From positions 277,408 through 341,407 of the forward strand of contig DIYH01000040.1 in the NCBI GenBank assembly GCA_002435755.1: a stretch of DNA of 64,000 bases, read 5' to 3'. The stretch's first letter is position 1; each line of letters opens with the position of its first letter. Shown here one piece after another: positions 33,381-44,074 of the stretch. The notes beneath the pieces were generated by a model. The model was not told where the DNA came from and ran no database searches. It was given only the letters and a program-made list of their open reading frames with translations. Both the position numbers and the translations under genes were made by a program. Origin of the DNA: Flammeovirgaceae bacterium UBA6059. GTDB lineage: Bacteria > Bacteroidota > Bacteroidia > Cytophagales > Cyclobacteriaceae.

Positions 33381-35906
33381 CTATTCGTCTCTCAAGCCCA
33401 GGACAGGGTTTTGTTTGCTTGCTTTGAAGGTCTGATAGCTGATCGTCAGACCGCAGACCAAGATCGCAAAGCCACTAGCCAGTACCATTTCCGTTAGGCC
33501 AATTGAAATTCTATACGGATAGTTTTTGAGCCACTGGTCCATGAAGTACCAGGCAGTAGGAGAGGCCAGCAAGGCAGCTACCGCAATGAGCTGAAAGAAT
33601 TCTAAGGACAGTAATTTTGCGATCTCTGAGGTGCGAGCGCCAAGTACTTTTCTCACACTGATCTCTTTGACACGACTCTGTGCAGCATAGGTAGCCAGCC
33701 CTAGCAAGCCAAGTGCTGATATGATCAAGGCAATCATCGATGCATATTGGTAGATCTGAGACCGTTTTTGTTCCTGGTTGTACTGATCTAAAAAAGACTC
33801 GTCCATCCAGTAGTAGTCAAAGGCCTCACCGTTGGTCATATCAAGCCAAAGGGATTCAATCTTCGGAAGGATGTCTTCAGATTGTTCAGACTCGACGCGA
33901 ATGGCCAATTGCCGATTAGGTCGTTGAGCTGGACGGTTGTATATGATCAATGGGCTTATTGGGGCTTGAAGTGATTGTAGATGGAAGTCCTTGATTATAC
34001 CAACCACCGTTGCTATGAAGTCCTGATCGTTTGGGTCACGAGTGAGTTGTTTGCCAATGGCTTCAGCAGGAGACCAGCCCATTTTGTATGCTGCTGTTTC
34101 ATTGATCAAAGCATTGAACCTGGGCTTGTCATCTACATCCATCTCTTCAGGATAGTGATCAGTACTACGATTGATGTCCAGCGGTCTTCCCCGCACAACT
34201 TCCAACCCTATGGTAGACAAATAATCAAAATCGACCATGTACTGGGTCATTGAGGTGCCTTCTTTACTCCGGTCGTTGTAGTCGGCAAAGATATCTCCCA
34301 CACCTCCCTGACCAGGTACCCCAATACCGCTTGTAGCTCCAAGTACACCTTGTAGGCCAGATACTTCCTGTTTGAAAGCCTGATGATTATTGCCAAGATA
34401 GTTGATCTTTTGAGGAGGAATGACCAGGACTCCTTTGGGTGAGAAACCCAGCCCATAGCTCTGCATATATGAGATCTGGTTGCTCACTATCATCGTGGCA
34501 ATAAGAAAGAAAATGGAAATGCCGAATTGGAGTATGACGAGTGATTGGCGTATGCGTCTTCCCGATTTTTGCGATAGCTTGATCCCCTTGATCAACCGAT
34601 AGGCTGGAAACTTCAGGATGAAGAAGGCTGGATAAGCTCCGGCCAGCAGACCTGTTAAGACACCTATGACGGCCGTACCCGGAATAATGAGAATCCAATT
34701 GATCAACTTAAGCTCGAGTGGCTTGTCAAGATAGTAGTAGAAAAGAGGTGCGGCTATCGTGAAAAGCACTAACCCTGCTATTGCCGCAAGCATGCAGAAT
34801 AGTATAGATTCAATGATCATTTGTCTTAGCAATAGGTGCTGACTTGCACCCATTACTCCGCGTACTCCCAACTCTCTGCCTCTCTCTGCGGATCGGGCAG
34901 TGGTTAGATTAACATAATTGACTATGGAAATGATCAAAATGAATAAGGCAACTAGGCCAAGTATCAGAAGCTGTGTGCGGTCTCCAACCGAACGGGGGTT
35001 GCCGTCAAATTGATTATCAAAATGAATGTCTTCGATCTTCTGCAAGATGGGCACATAGTCATATCCACGTGAAGTGGTCATGTCGCCGAGATACTTGTCG
35101 ATGAATGGTTCAAAGTTCTCTGCAAAGTTGATTGCCGAGGTTTTTTCATCTAGAAGCAGGTATGTATAAGCTATAGTACCTCTCCAATACCAGGGTCTTG
35201 GCGTAAACCCATTGACCATATCACCACCAAATACGCTATTGAGCGAAGAGAGCGAGATCAGGAAGTCCGGCTGAAGATGACTCTTATCAGGGACATCTGC
35301 CATCACAGCTGTCACTTTAAAGTCCAGGTTGGTTTCACTTTTGTCTGGGTTGCTCGAGTTAGTGTCGAAAGTGATGATTTTCCCGATAGGGGACTGATCA
35401 CCAAAATACTTGTCTGCCATAGCTGATGATAGTACGACAGTATTGGGTTGTCTCAGGGCTGTATTAGGATCACCTTCAAGGATATCCCAACTGAAAAGAT
35501 CAAAAATCGAGGCATCAGCAAAGTACAGTTCATCTTCAGCCAACCAATTATCATTTTGACGAATGAGCCAGGTATCCGAAAAAGGTCCTGTGATGTAGTC
35601 AATCGGTACCACTCGTGCGTAGTTTTCTACGCCAGAGTAGTCTTGAGAAAGAGCTGGCCCCCAGAGATAGGAACTACTCGCGCCATAGTACTCTACTTCG
35701 CTACTAAAGACATCCACCTTAAGCGATAGCCGATAAAGCCTGTCCTTGTGTTCATGATACTGATCATAGCCGATCTCATCGTACACATATTGCATGACAA
35801 GCAGACATGCCGCAATGCCGAGAGACAGGCCCAGGATGTTGATTACAGAAAAGCCTTTTCTTTTGAGAAAATGTCGGATGGCGGATTTAAATACATTTTT
35901 GAGCAT
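33381..35906 (-). CDS. FtsX/MacB-type ABC transporter permease, tandem copy B
   Basis: About 841 residues from ATG 35906 (MLKNVFKSAIRHFLKRKGFS). The frame is open to 36062, but the extra 52 residues are a His/Tyr-rich shadow of the upstream gene. Two FtsX modules with loops RGRELGVRGVMGAS and KEISVRKVLGAR and MacB-like periplasmic domains. It starts 2 nt after the stop of the upstream permease, so the pair forms one operon and may pair as a heterodimer. It lacks the cytoplasmic lead of the PadR-linked permeases. Confidence 0.9.
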   Translation of the reverse strand: MLKNVFKSAIRHFLKRKGFSVINILGLSLGIAACLLVMQYVYDEIGYDQYHEHKDRLYRLSLKVDVFSSEVEYYGASSSYLWGPALSQDYSGVENYARVVPIDYITGPFSDTWLIRQNDNWLAEDELYFADASIFDLFSWDILEGDPNTALRQPNTVVLSSAMADKYFGDQSPIGKIITFDTNSSNPDKSETNLDFKVTAVMADVPDKSHLQPDFLISLSSLNSVFGGDMVNGFTPRPWYWRGTIAYTYLLLDEKTSAINFAENFEPFIDKYLGDMTTSRGYDYVPILQKIEDIHFDNQFDGNPRSVGDRTQLLILGLVALFILIISIVNYVNLTTARSAERGRELGVRGVMGASQHLLLRQMIIESILFCMLAAIAGLVLFTIAAPLFYYYLDKPLELKLINWILIIPGTAVIGVLTGLLAGAYPAFFILKFPAYRLIKGIKLSQKSGRRIRQSLVILQFGISIFFLIATMIVSNQISYMQSYGLGFSPKGVLVIPPQKINYLGNNHQAFKQEVSGLQGVLGATSGIGVPGQGGVGDIFADYNDRSKEGTSMTQYMVDFDYLSTIGLEVVRGRPLDINRSTDHYPEEMDVDDKPRFNALINETAAYKMGWSPAEAIGKQLTRDPNDQDFIATVVGIIKDFHLQSLQAPISPLIIYNRPAQRPNRQLAIRVESEQSEDILPKIESLWLDMTNGEAFDYYWMDESFLDQYNQEQKRSQIYQYASMIALIISALGLLGLATYAAQSRVKEISVRKVLGARTSEIAKLLSLEFFQLIAVAALLASPTAWYFMDQWLKNYPYRISIGLTEMVLASGFAILVCGLTISYQTFKASKQNPVLGLRDE

Positions 35907-35908
35907 GA

Positions 35909-38338
35909 CTACTCGTATTTGATGGACCTTACCGGGTTGACGCTTGCCGCCTTGTAAGTGATGAAGCTGATCGTAATAATAATCGTAATGGCAAAGGAGA
36001 TGCCTATGATGATAAACCAGAGTACATTGATATTGGTGGCGTAAGGATAGTTGGAAAGCCATTGGTTGATACTGTAGTAGGCAAGGGGCCAGATCACGAT
36101 GTTGGCAATGCCAATGAGCATAAGAAAGTCCAGCGATAGCAGTGTCATGATTTGTGGAATATTCGCTCCCAGCACTTTGCGGATTCCTATCTCTTTGGTC
36201 CGCTCAGCAGATATGAAGAGAGATAATCCAATGACGCCAACGAGTGCGATGGAGATAGCAAGAATGGAAAAACTGGTAAAAACATCTGCAAACTGCTGCT
36301 CTTCCCTGTAGAGTGTATCAAACTCATCATCCAGAAATGAGTACCGGAACAGTTCTCCCGGAACCCACTCAGCCCATTTGGTTTCCAACTCCTCGATTGA
36401 GCGGCTGAGATGTACCTGATCATTGAGTCTGACAGAGATGAGTGGTGGTCTTACGGTAATGAGATTATCAGGATGAATACCAAAGAATACCATCGGACTG
36501 ATCTCCTCGTGCAGAGAAGTCTGATGAAAGTCTTTGACCACTCCAATGATCCTTTGCTGGAAGGGAGCGTTAGTGACCAGTATGCGCTGACCGATCGGGT
36601 CCTCCCAACCAACCATTTTGGCACAGGTCTCATTGATGACTACTGCTGCTGAGTCGCTTTGAAGATCAGTGTCAAAGAACCTACCAGCTACCATCTCAAG
36701 CCCATAAGTGTCCGCGAATGAATAGTCAGTGTTGAACGCATCAAACAAAAAACGCTCAGTAGCCGGGATACCAATGGCCTGAAATGTTCCTCCACCGCTT
36801 CTCCTGCCAGGTGTATGAAATGATGCGCTTACACCACTGATGTTAGTCTGATTCTTTAGTTCATCAAGAAAGGCCTGATAGTTAGCCTCGAGATTGTTCC
36901 CGGTATTGACGATCACCATACGTTCCTTCGCAAAGCCCAGCTTTTGGTTCATCATATAGTCCATCTGTCTTAGGATGAACACAGTGCAAATGATCAGAAA
37001 CAATGATGCAGCAAACTGAAATGTGATGAGAATATTTCTCAGTCCAAATTTCTTATTAGAAAGTTTTAAAGCTCCTTTGAATATGCGAAGGGTATCAAAT
37101 CCCGAGATGAAAAAAGCTGGATATAGCCCTGATAGGATGCCTACAAGAATGGTGAGGGTGAATAGAAATAAGGTGACTTGGATCCATGAAAAATCTGAAA
37201 AGGCCAGCTCCTTACCTGAGAGTGCGTTGAAATAAGGGAGTAGTATCCATGCTCCCAATAGTGCTATGGCCACAGCGATGGCCGTGATCATCACCGATTC
37301 TGATAGGAACTGAAATACCAATTGGCTTTTCAGAGATCCCATCACTTTGCGCACAGCCACCTCTTTACCACGTTTTACTGCATTGGCGGTAGCAAGATTC
37401 ATGAAGTTGAAACTTGCGATAAACAGGATCATGATCGCAATGATGCCAAAGAGGTAGATATACCTGATATCTGCGTTGGGTGTAAGCTCCCTCTCCAGGT
37501 TGGATGACGTATGTATCTCATCAATCCGCTGCAAGTAGTAGTTATGGATATTGCCAGCTGCTACATATTCCTGGTAAGTGTTGCCAAGGATAGCTTCGAC
37601 CTGTGGAGCCATATGTTGCTCTATGATCAGTGGCATTTTGGACTCTACTGAAGCTTTTGTTTGCTGATCGGTAAGCCGGATATAGTTGTATAGACTATAG
37701 GATCCCCAAAAGCTGTTTTGGTGAAAAGGGAAGGTGTGAAAGGACAATAGCATGTCAAACTTGAAATGACTCTGCTTGGGAGGATTCTGAATCACAGCAG
37801 TCACGCGATAGAGTGACGTATCACCCACTTCTATCAGTTCTCCCAACGCACTTTTCGAACCAAAGAGTTTGGTTTTCATATGATCAGTTAGCACAGCAGC
37901 GCGTGGTTGCTTTAGTGCATCTGATAGGCTTCCTTCTATTGGTTCATAACTGAAAAGGTCAAAGAAGGTAGAGTCAGCCGCATAGACATTCTCCTCAAAG
38001 AAGCTGCGATCTCCGATCTTTATCCTGACCTGTGTGAATGGCTCAAAAACACGGGTGGCGGCCTCTACTTCGGGAATTTCATTGGCGAGTGTGTGACCTA
38101 AAGGGGCTGGTGTCGTTGCGTAACCTGTGGTGCGATTAGGAAAGCTCCTCTCTAGCGCAACTCTGAAGGTGCGCTCTACATTTGAGTGATAGCGATCAAA
38201 GTGTAACTCATCCCATACATAGGCAAAAATCAGAATGGCACAGGCAACCCCTAGCGAAAATCCAACAAGGTTGATAACTGAGAAAATCCGGTTCTTCAGA
38301 AGATTTCTCCAGGCGGTAAGAATGTAGTTTTTGAGCAT
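35909..38338 (-). CDS. FtsX/MacB-type ABC transporter permease, tandem copy A
   Basis: An 809-residue protein, starting MLKNYILTAWRNLLKNRIFS. It has an N-terminal span, a periplasmic MacB-like domain, and two FtsX modules with loops KEVAVRKVMGSL and KEIGIRKVLGAN. It is first in the two-permease operon and is preceded by a 418-bp gap shared with the divergent P-type ATPase. No PadR or ATPase gene is in the immediate vicinity. Confidence 0.9.
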   Translation of the reverse strand: MLKNYILTAWRNLLKNRIFSVINLVGFSLGVACAILIFAYVWDELHFDRYHSNVERTFRVALERSFPNRTTGYATTPAPLGHTLANEIPEVEAATRVFEPFTQVRIKIGDRSFFEENVYAADSTFFDLFSYEPIEGSLSDALKQPRAAVLTDHMKTKLFGSKSALGELIEVGDTSLYRVTAVIQNPPKQSHFKFDMLLSFHTFPFHQNSFWGSYSLYNYIRLTDQQTKASVESKMPLIIEQHMAPQVEAILGNTYQEYVAAGNIHNYYLQRIDEIHTSSNLERELTPNADIRYIYLFGIIAIMILFIASFNFMNLATANAVKRGKEVAVRKVMGSLKSQLVFQFLSESVMITAIAVAIALLGAWILLPYFNALSGKELAFSDFSWIQVTLFLFTLTILVGILSGLYPAFFISGFDTLRIFKGALKLSNKKFGLRNILITFQFAASLFLIICTVFILRQMDYMMNQKLGFAKERMVIVNTGNNLEANYQAFLDELKNQTNISGVSASFHTPGRRSGGGTFQAIGIPATERFLFDAFNTDYSFADTYGLEMVAGRFFDTDLQSDSAAVVINETCAKMVGWEDPIGQRILVTNAPFQQRIIGVVKDFHQTSLHEEISPMVFFGIHPDNLITVRPPLISVRLNDQVHLSRSIEELETKWAEWVPGELFRYSFLDDEFDTLYREEQQFADVFTSFSILAISIALVGVIGLSLFISAERTKEIGIRKVLGANIPQIMTLLSLDFLMLIGIANIVIWPLAYYSINQWLSNYPYATNINVLWFIIIGISFAITIIITISFITYKAASVNPVRSIKYE

Positions 38339-38756
38339 GACACCTTAATTGTCTAGGAAAACTACGGGAGATGAACAGCATTTAATAGTAAAATATAGAC
38401 ATGCTTTATCAAAAGGTGAGGTTTGGTGTTGTTATGTTCATTATGCTTACCTGAGGTTATGTATGTTTGGTTCGGAGTTAATTTTCAATAATTATCTTGT
38501 TAGGCGTAGCTTTAGACAAGGTCCCTGAGCTTCTATTAAGGACCTTCCACAGCCGAATTAACCAGTTTCATCGATTTTTATGTAGCATTCGTATTCATGT
38601 TGCCAAATTTCTTATCTTTCGATAGGGGAATTACTGATTTTTGATTCCTTGCTACTTGATACTATTAACAGCTATCAGATTTTTAATAAAAGACACGGAA
38701 AGTAGCCATATACGTAGCAAACCGTGCTTTGGACGAGATTTAATTGATAAGAACCT
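38339..38756. other. Divergent intergenic region
   Basis: 418 bp between the permease operon and the P-type ATPase gene. No gene is seen. TATGTTTG at 38462-38469 fits a -7 box, but no TTTG stands at the right distance, so no promoter is called. Confidence 0.5.
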
Positions 38757-41444
38757 ATGAAATTTCAGTTTAAGGGACTTACGCAAGATGAGGTACAAGC
38801 CTCGCGTAAGGAGCATGGTAGCAATGAACTGACACCTTACGAGATAGAAAGTTTTTGGGATAAGTTGAAAGGTAACTTTAAAGATCCCATCATTATTATA
38901 CTGATTGGTGCGCTTATCATTATATATGTCTTGTCGCTTTTTGGTCTTACGGAGTGGTATGAAGCTGTAGCCATAGGTGTAGCTGTGCTACTTGCCACCA
39001 CTATCTCCACTTTTTCAGAGTTCAAAAACGAGACTTCATTTCAGAAACTGCAAGAGGAGGCCTCTCAAATCCAGTGCAATGTATTCCGGGGTGGTCATGT
39101 ACAACCTGTGGGGATCGCTGAAATAGTAGCAGGTGATTATGTGCTGCTCCAAAGTGGTGATAAAATACCTGCTGATGGAAAAGTAGTAGCAGGTACCCTA
39201 AAAGTAAATCAGGCATCTCTCACGGGTGAGTCCGAGCCGGTGACTAAGTTGGTGGTGCATGGAGAAGAAAATGGTGAAAAAGCTGACTTGGACGATAAGC
39301 AGCATCTTTTCCGAGGAGCTGTGATTGAAGATGGGGAAGCCGTGATGCTCGTCCAAACAGTTGGAGACAAGTCATTTTATGGAGTGCTGGCTAAGGAGCT
39401 GGCAGAAGGCGAGGCACGATTGTCACCACTCCAACTTAAACTCAAGGGACTTGCCGACCAGATAAGTAAGTTAGGTTATGCAGCAGGTGTGTTGATCCTG
39501 ATCACCTTCATGTTCAACAAGGTGGTAGTTGCACAAGATTTTGAGTGGGATAAGATTGTTGTGCATGTTTCTGACTTTGACGTGTTGATCACTGAACTCA
39601 TGAACGCTTTCGTATTGGCGATCATTATCGTCGTAGCGGCCGTACCCGAAGGCTTGCCTATGATGATTGCGATAGTACTCAGCCTTAACATGCAGAAATT
39701 GCTAAAGGAGAAAGTGCTTGTTAGAAAACTGCTCGGTATAGAAACTGCCGGCAGTCTGAACATTCTCTTTTCTGACAAAACGGGAACTATCACCAAAGGT
39801 CGGTTAGAAGCAAAGATGTTCATTAATGGTTCGGGTAAGAAATATGAGGACTACAATGAACTTGATGAGCCGCTGTGCTCACTTATGGCTATATCGGCAT
39901 TGGAAAACACTTCGAGCTTTGTTGCTCCGGATGGGGAAATAGTGGGTGGTAATTCTTCTGAACGAGCCCTGATCAACTTCCTGGCCGTCGATGATTTGGT
40001 GAAGTTTAACAAATGGGAGGTAGAGCAGAAGAATAAGATCTTATTCAATAGCCAGCGAAAGTTTTCTGCTTCTGAAGTCGTCCTTGATCGAGACATTGTA
40101 GGATTAAATGGTAGGCACGTAACACTTGTCAAAGGAGCGCCGGAGGTGATATTGAAAGAGTGCAGCTCTTACATTGATGAGCAAGGCAAAGAACAGCCCT
40201 TCAAGGATTCACAACTACTTATAGAAGAGATGGATGAGTTAGCAGACATGGGTATTCGCCTGATAGCCCTAGCTATCTCACATGAGACAATCAATAGCAA
40301 TGAAGATATACCTTCCAATGCTTCCTTGGTAGGTATCGTGGGTATTCGTGATGAGACTCGCGAAGAGTCGAAGGATTCTATCCACCTGGTGAAGCAGGCC
40401 GGTGTGCAAGTGGTTATGATCACGGGAGACAGGAAAGGTACTGCTCAGGCGATATCCAAGGAGGTTGGTCTAATAGAGTCTGAAGATGATGCGGTATTAG
40501 TATCTTCTGAGTTGAATGAAATGTCTGATGATCACGTCAAGAAGATACTACCTAACCTTCGGGTAATTGCAAGAGCACTGCCAACAGATAAGAGCCGAAT
40601 GGTGAGGATTTCTAAGAGCTTAGGCAAGGTTGTAGGTATGACAGGTGACGGTGTGAATGACTCTGCTGCACTGAAGCAGTCTGACGTAGGTATCGCTATG
40701 GGGAGTGGGTCGGAGGTGTCCAAAGAGGCTGGTGATATTGTTATCCTTGATGATAACTTCAATAGTATCTCAAATGCCATCCGCTATGGCCGAACCATCT
40801 TCAAATCGATTAGAAAGTTTGTAGTGTTCCAGCTAACGATCAATGTTGCTGCGGTAACTACGGCATTTTTAGGGCCACTTATAGGTGTCGATTTTCCGCT
40901 TACCATTATCCAGTTGCTATGGATCAATATCATCATGGATACATTGGGGGCATTAGCTTTTGGTGGTGAACCAGCACTGCATAGGTACATGGCAGAAGAC
41001 CCAGTCAATCGGGATGATAATATCGTCAACCGCTATATGTTTCAGGCCATATTGATTGGCGGTCTCTTCATTACCTTTTTCTCTTTGACTTTTCTTACAC
41101 TGGATCCATTCAAAGAGCTTTTCTTAAGAGATGGAGTGTATGATGAGAAAGTTTTTATGACGGCATTCTTCAATATTTTCATCTTCATGATCGCTTTCAA
41201 TGGCTTTAACGTTCGTACTGATAAGGTCAATCTGCTCAACAATATCAGTATGAACCCAGGCTTCTTAAGGATCATGGGGCTCATTTTTGCGTTGCAAATA
41301 TTTTTCACCTACATAGGAGGAGAGGTACTCAGGCTCGTACCATTGCAACCAAGAGAATGGTTGATTGTCATAGGTATAGCTTTTATTATCATCCCGGTAG
41401 ATATGCTCAGGAAGCTGATTTTCAGGCAGAAAGAAACTGTTTGA
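38757..41444 (+). CDS. Calcium-translocating P-type ATPase (P2 type)
   Basis: An 895-residue pump. It has a cation-ATPase N-domain, TM segments, the actuator motif LTGESEPV, TM4 VAAVPEGLPM (calcium-site signature), phosphorylation motif DKTGTITKG with Asp340, the hinge MTGDGVNDSAAL, and six C-terminal spans. The PEGLP motif and overall length place it with the plasma-membrane calcium pumps (PMCA-like), exporting Ca2+ or a similar cation. There is no calmodulin-binding tail. It stands as a single gene, and the convergent nadE ends 8 bp away. Confidence 0.9.
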   Translation: MKFQFKGLTQDEVQASRKEHGSNELTPYEIESFWDKLKGNFKDPIIIILIGALIIIYVLSLFGLTEWYEAVAIGVAVLLATTISTFSEFKNETSFQKLQEEASQIQCNVFRGGHVQPVGIAEIVAGDYVLLQSGDKIPADGKVVAGTLKVNQASLTGESEPVTKLVVHGEENGEKADLDDKQHLFRGAVIEDGEAVMLVQTVGDKSFYGVLAKELAEGEARLSPLQLKLKGLADQISKLGYAAGVLILITFMFNKVVVAQDFEWDKIVVHVSDFDVLITELMNAFVLAIIIVVAAVPEGLPMMIAIVLSLNMQKLLKEKVLVRKLLGIETAGSLNILFSDKTGTITKGRLEAKMFINGSGKKYEDYNELDEPLCSLMAISALENTSSFVAPDGEIVGGNSSERALINFLAVDDLVKFNKWEVEQKNKILFNSQRKFSASEVVLDRDIVGLNGRHVTLVKGAPEVILKECSSYIDEQGKEQPFKDSQLLIEEMDELADMGIRLIALAISHETINSNEDIPSNASLVGIVGIRDETREESKDSIHLVKQAGVQVVMITGDRKGTAQAISKEVGLIESEDDAVLVSSELNEMSDDHVKKILPNLRVIARALPTDKSRMVRISKSLGKVVGMTGDGVNDSAALKQSDVGIAMGSGSEVSKEAGDIVILDDNFNSISNAIRYGRTIFKSIRKFVVFQLTINVAAVTTAFLGPLIGVDFPLTIIQLLWINIIMDTLGALAFGGEPALHRYMAEDPVNRDDNIVNRYMFQAILIGGLFITFFSLTFLTLDPFKELFLRDGVYDEKVFMTAFFNIFIFMIAFNGFNVRTDKVNLLNNISMNPGFLRIMGLIFALQIFFTYIGGEVLRLVPLQPREWLIVIGIAFIIIPVDMLRKLIFRQKETV

Positions 41445-41452
41445 GTAGGGTG

Positions 41453-43324
41453 CTATAGCATGTCCAACTCAGCTAACTCTTCCTGAAATCCTGAAGAAAG
41501 GATAGGGAATCTGCACCAAGTCCTAGGATCAACGTTAAAGTCGTCCAGATGAAATGACGGGGCTATGCGTTCTCTTTTCCATTGGTTAATACTCCAAAGT
41601 CGGAAAAACTTACGAATGTATTCCTTGAGTTGGTTAGTTGGAATACCATACTCACCCGAGAGCGTCTTGTACACGGCTGCAGGTGAGAGGCGGTCCCTCA
41701 CCGCATGTCGCTCTATGCTTACCAGAATTTCGTAAGGCATGAGGTCCCCTTCATCCGTCTGATCCTGATCTAGTGGTCGGAGTTCGGCTGTAGGTCGCAG
41801 GCTGTTGACACTTGCCAACCCTCCATAACCCAATTCCTTTTCCGCATACTTAAGCCATTGAAGGATGAATGATTTATTTACTGCTGCTATCGGGGATATA
41901 CTACCACTAGTATCTCCGTCCATGGTAGCATAGCCCACATCTCCTTCACTTCGATTTGAGGTGGTCAATAACAGGCTCTTTTGGATATTGGCCAACATCC
42001 AAATGATAGGCGACCGGGCCCTTGCCTGTATGTTCTGCATGGCTATGTCATCCTGTTCCCAAGTCAATGGACGGCCTAATACTTTCTCAATACTCTTAGA
42101 ATACCCCGAGACTTGCTCGTCAATGGTCCAGTGACTAAACTTTGCCCCTATATCATTGGCTAACTGCTTGGCTGAGTTAAAAGTATCTATCGATGAATTC
42201 TCTGTTCCCTGGTATGCGGTATGCAAAAGTTCATTTACTATGGACTTGCGTTGCTCTTTTAAAGAGAGCTTTTGTAGCCTGGAGATATCAAGTCGGTCTA
42301 CTTGATATCTCTTTAAAAGTCCTTCAAGTCCTAATTCTTCTAGTCCATGGCGTACACTTTCGGCTACTAGTGTAGCAATAGATGAACTATCTGCTCCACC
42401 ACTCAGTGATAGTACAAACCCCTGACTTCTGCTCTTTCGTTTGTAATCAAACAAGGCCAGAGATGCAGCTCTGCCAAACTCTTCAATACTTCCGTCCCAA
42501 TCATTCTTCACTGTATGCACTGATGAGGAAGGATCACTTATGTTTACATCAGTATATAGCAAATTGAAAGGTTGATATGAGAGCCGCTTGTTTTGGGCGA
42601 GCATTTCTCCGCATTGAGCGATCATCACATCTCCATCATAGATCATGCGTCCTGCCTCATTACCGAGTAGGTTGGTGTACAAGTAAGTGCAGTTGAACCT
42701 TTTAGAACTTTCTGTCACCAGTGATTTTCTGAATTCAGCTTTTCCAAATGCGAAATGACTTGCACTTGGGTTAAGGATTAACTGTACATCTCGTTCGAAG
42801 TATGCTGCCGGCCTGTCTTCTCTCCAAGCATCCTCACATATTTCGAACCCAACTTGGATCCCTTTGTACTTTAAGGTAATTGATCCAAATGGAACCTCAT
42901 GTTCTCCAAGTCTAATTGAAGTTTCTTCTCCCATAGGCCAGGATGCAAACCATCTTGGCTCATAATGCACACCGTCATTGGCCAGATGATGCTTGGTGTA
43001 GCAGCCAGCGATCTCAGCATCAATAAATATGCAAGTCGTATTGTATGTATAACCTTTCAACCTTAGAGGCAGTCCAACGGTCACCATGATGCCCTTCGTG
43101 TGCGGCAAGAGATCATTGAGCTTAGCCTTAGCCTTAGCCGGCAGCCAGTCGCTTAAGAACATATCTTCACACCCGTAACCTGTGATACACAATTCCGGTA
43201 GGCATAGTATCTCGATACCAGCAAGCTTGGCAGCCCTGATGGCCTCTATTATGTTATTCAAATTACCAGTCCAATCAAGAGGTGTCTGATTGAGACATGC
43301 ACCGCCTATTCTGATCAGGCTCAT
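41453..43324 (-). CDS. nadE: NAD+ synthase, glutamine-hydrolysing
   Basis: A 623-residue enzyme that makes NAD+ from nicotinate adenine dinucleotide, ATP and glutamine. The N-terminal glutaminase (nitrilase-type) spans about 1-265, with Glu in LPELCITGYG, Lys in the CYTKHHLAN region and the catalytic Cys in VGFEICEDAW. The NAD synthase domain at about 280-600 has the P-loop LSLSGGADSSS and the TSNRSEGDVGY stretch. Length agrees with two-domain NadE. It lies 3 bp after rnc on the same strand. Confidence 0.95.
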   Translation of the reverse strand: MSLIRIGGACLNQTPLDWTGNLNNIIEAIRAAKLAGIEILCLPELCITGYGCEDMFLSDWLPAKAKAKLNDLLPHTKGIMVTVGLPLRLKGYTYNTTCIFIDAEIAGCYTKHHLANDGVHYEPRWFASWPMGEETSIRLGEHEVPFGSITLKYKGIQVGFEICEDAWREDRPAAYFERDVQLILNPSASHFAFGKAEFRKSLVTESSKRFNCTYLYTNLLGNEAGRMIYDGDVMIAQCGEMLAQNKRLSYQPFNLLYTDVNISDPSSSVHTVKNDWDGSIEEFGRAASLALFDYKRKSRSQGFVLSLSGGADSSSIATLVAESVRHGLEELGLEGLLKRYQVDRLDISRLQKLSLKEQRKSIVNELLHTAYQGTENSSIDTFNSAKQLANDIGAKFSHWTIDEQVSGYSKSIEKVLGRPLTWEQDDIAMQNIQARARSPIIWMLANIQKSLLLTTSNRSEGDVGYATMDGDTSGSISPIAAVNKSFILQWLKYAEKELGYGGLASVNSLRPTAELRPLDQDQTDEGDLMPYEILVSIERHAVRDRLSPAAVYKTLSGEYGIPTNQLKEYIRKFFRLWSINQWKRERIAPSFHLDDFNVDPRTWCRFPILSSGFQEELAELDML

Positions 43325-43327
43325 TGC

Positions 43328-44074
43328 TTAATTCAGGTTTAGTTTGTCGCAGGTCTTGAGGGCCGCATCCTGTTCTGCTTTTTTCTTGCTCAACCCATAG
43401 CCCTTAGCCATCACCTCCTGATCAATGATGATCTCAGCGATGAACTGCCGTGTCTTGTCCTTAGTTTCAGCTTCGTTGACTATAAACTCAATACTTTTGT
43501 TTTCCTTCTGCGCGTATTCGATCACCGTCGATTTATAGTTTTGATTTGCATTGATCAACTCATCCAGATCAAAATGGTTAAGGATCAATCGGTTGATAAC
43601 AAAACGGGTGCAGGTTTTGTATCCCATATCCAAGTAGACGGCACCAATCAGAGCTTCCAGGGTATCCCCATACATTGACTTATGGGAAATACTTGATTTT
43701 GAAGATTGATTGTAATTGATCAGGTCTTTAAGGCCTAGTTTCCTGCCAAGCTGGTTGAGAGATTCTCGGTTGACGATACGTGATCTCATTTCCGTTAGGA
43801 AACCTTCATCTTTGTAAGGGAACTTTTCGAACAGCAACTGAGCCACAATCAGGCCCAATACTGCATCTCCGAGATACTCTAATCGCTCATTGGATTCTTT
43901 AAAGCCGTGTTTATTGGTCAAAGCGACAGAGCTATGACGCATGGCAAGGTGGTATAGGGATAAGTTGTAAGGCTTTTGACCTACAATCGTCCTAACCGAG
44001 TTAGCAAGCTGCCGATCCTCGGCTGTATAAAATTTGAGTAGACTTGAAATTCTGCTGAAAAAGCGAACAGGCAC
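43328..44074 (-). CDS. rnc: Ribonuclease III
   Basis: A 248-residue double-strand RNA endonuclease. The catalytic signature NERLEYLGDAVLG is present, then the second acidic patch YGDTLEALIGAVYLD; a dsRNA-binding domain occupies about 170-246. It starts at the last base of the fabF stop region (1-nt overlap), the usual acpP-fabF-rnc order of Bacteroidota. Confidence 0.95.
   Translation of the reverse strand: MPVRFFSRISSLLKFYTAEDRQLANSVRTIVGQKPYNLSLYHLAMRHSSVALTNKHGFKESNERLEYLGDAVLGLIVAQLLFEKFPYKDEGFLTEMRSRIVNRESLNQLGRKLGLKDLINYNQSSKSSISHKSMYGDTLEALIGAVYLDMGYKTCTRFVINRLILNHFDLDELINANQNYKSTVIEYAQKENKSIEFIVNEAETKDKTRQFIAEIIIDQEVMAKGYGLSKKKAEQDAALKTCDKLNLN

Noticed and set aside
35907..36062. N-terminal extension of the permease that ends at 33381
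   Set aside because: His/Tyr-rich sequence antisense or out of frame to the upstream permease; the paralogue starts MLKN at the equivalent site.
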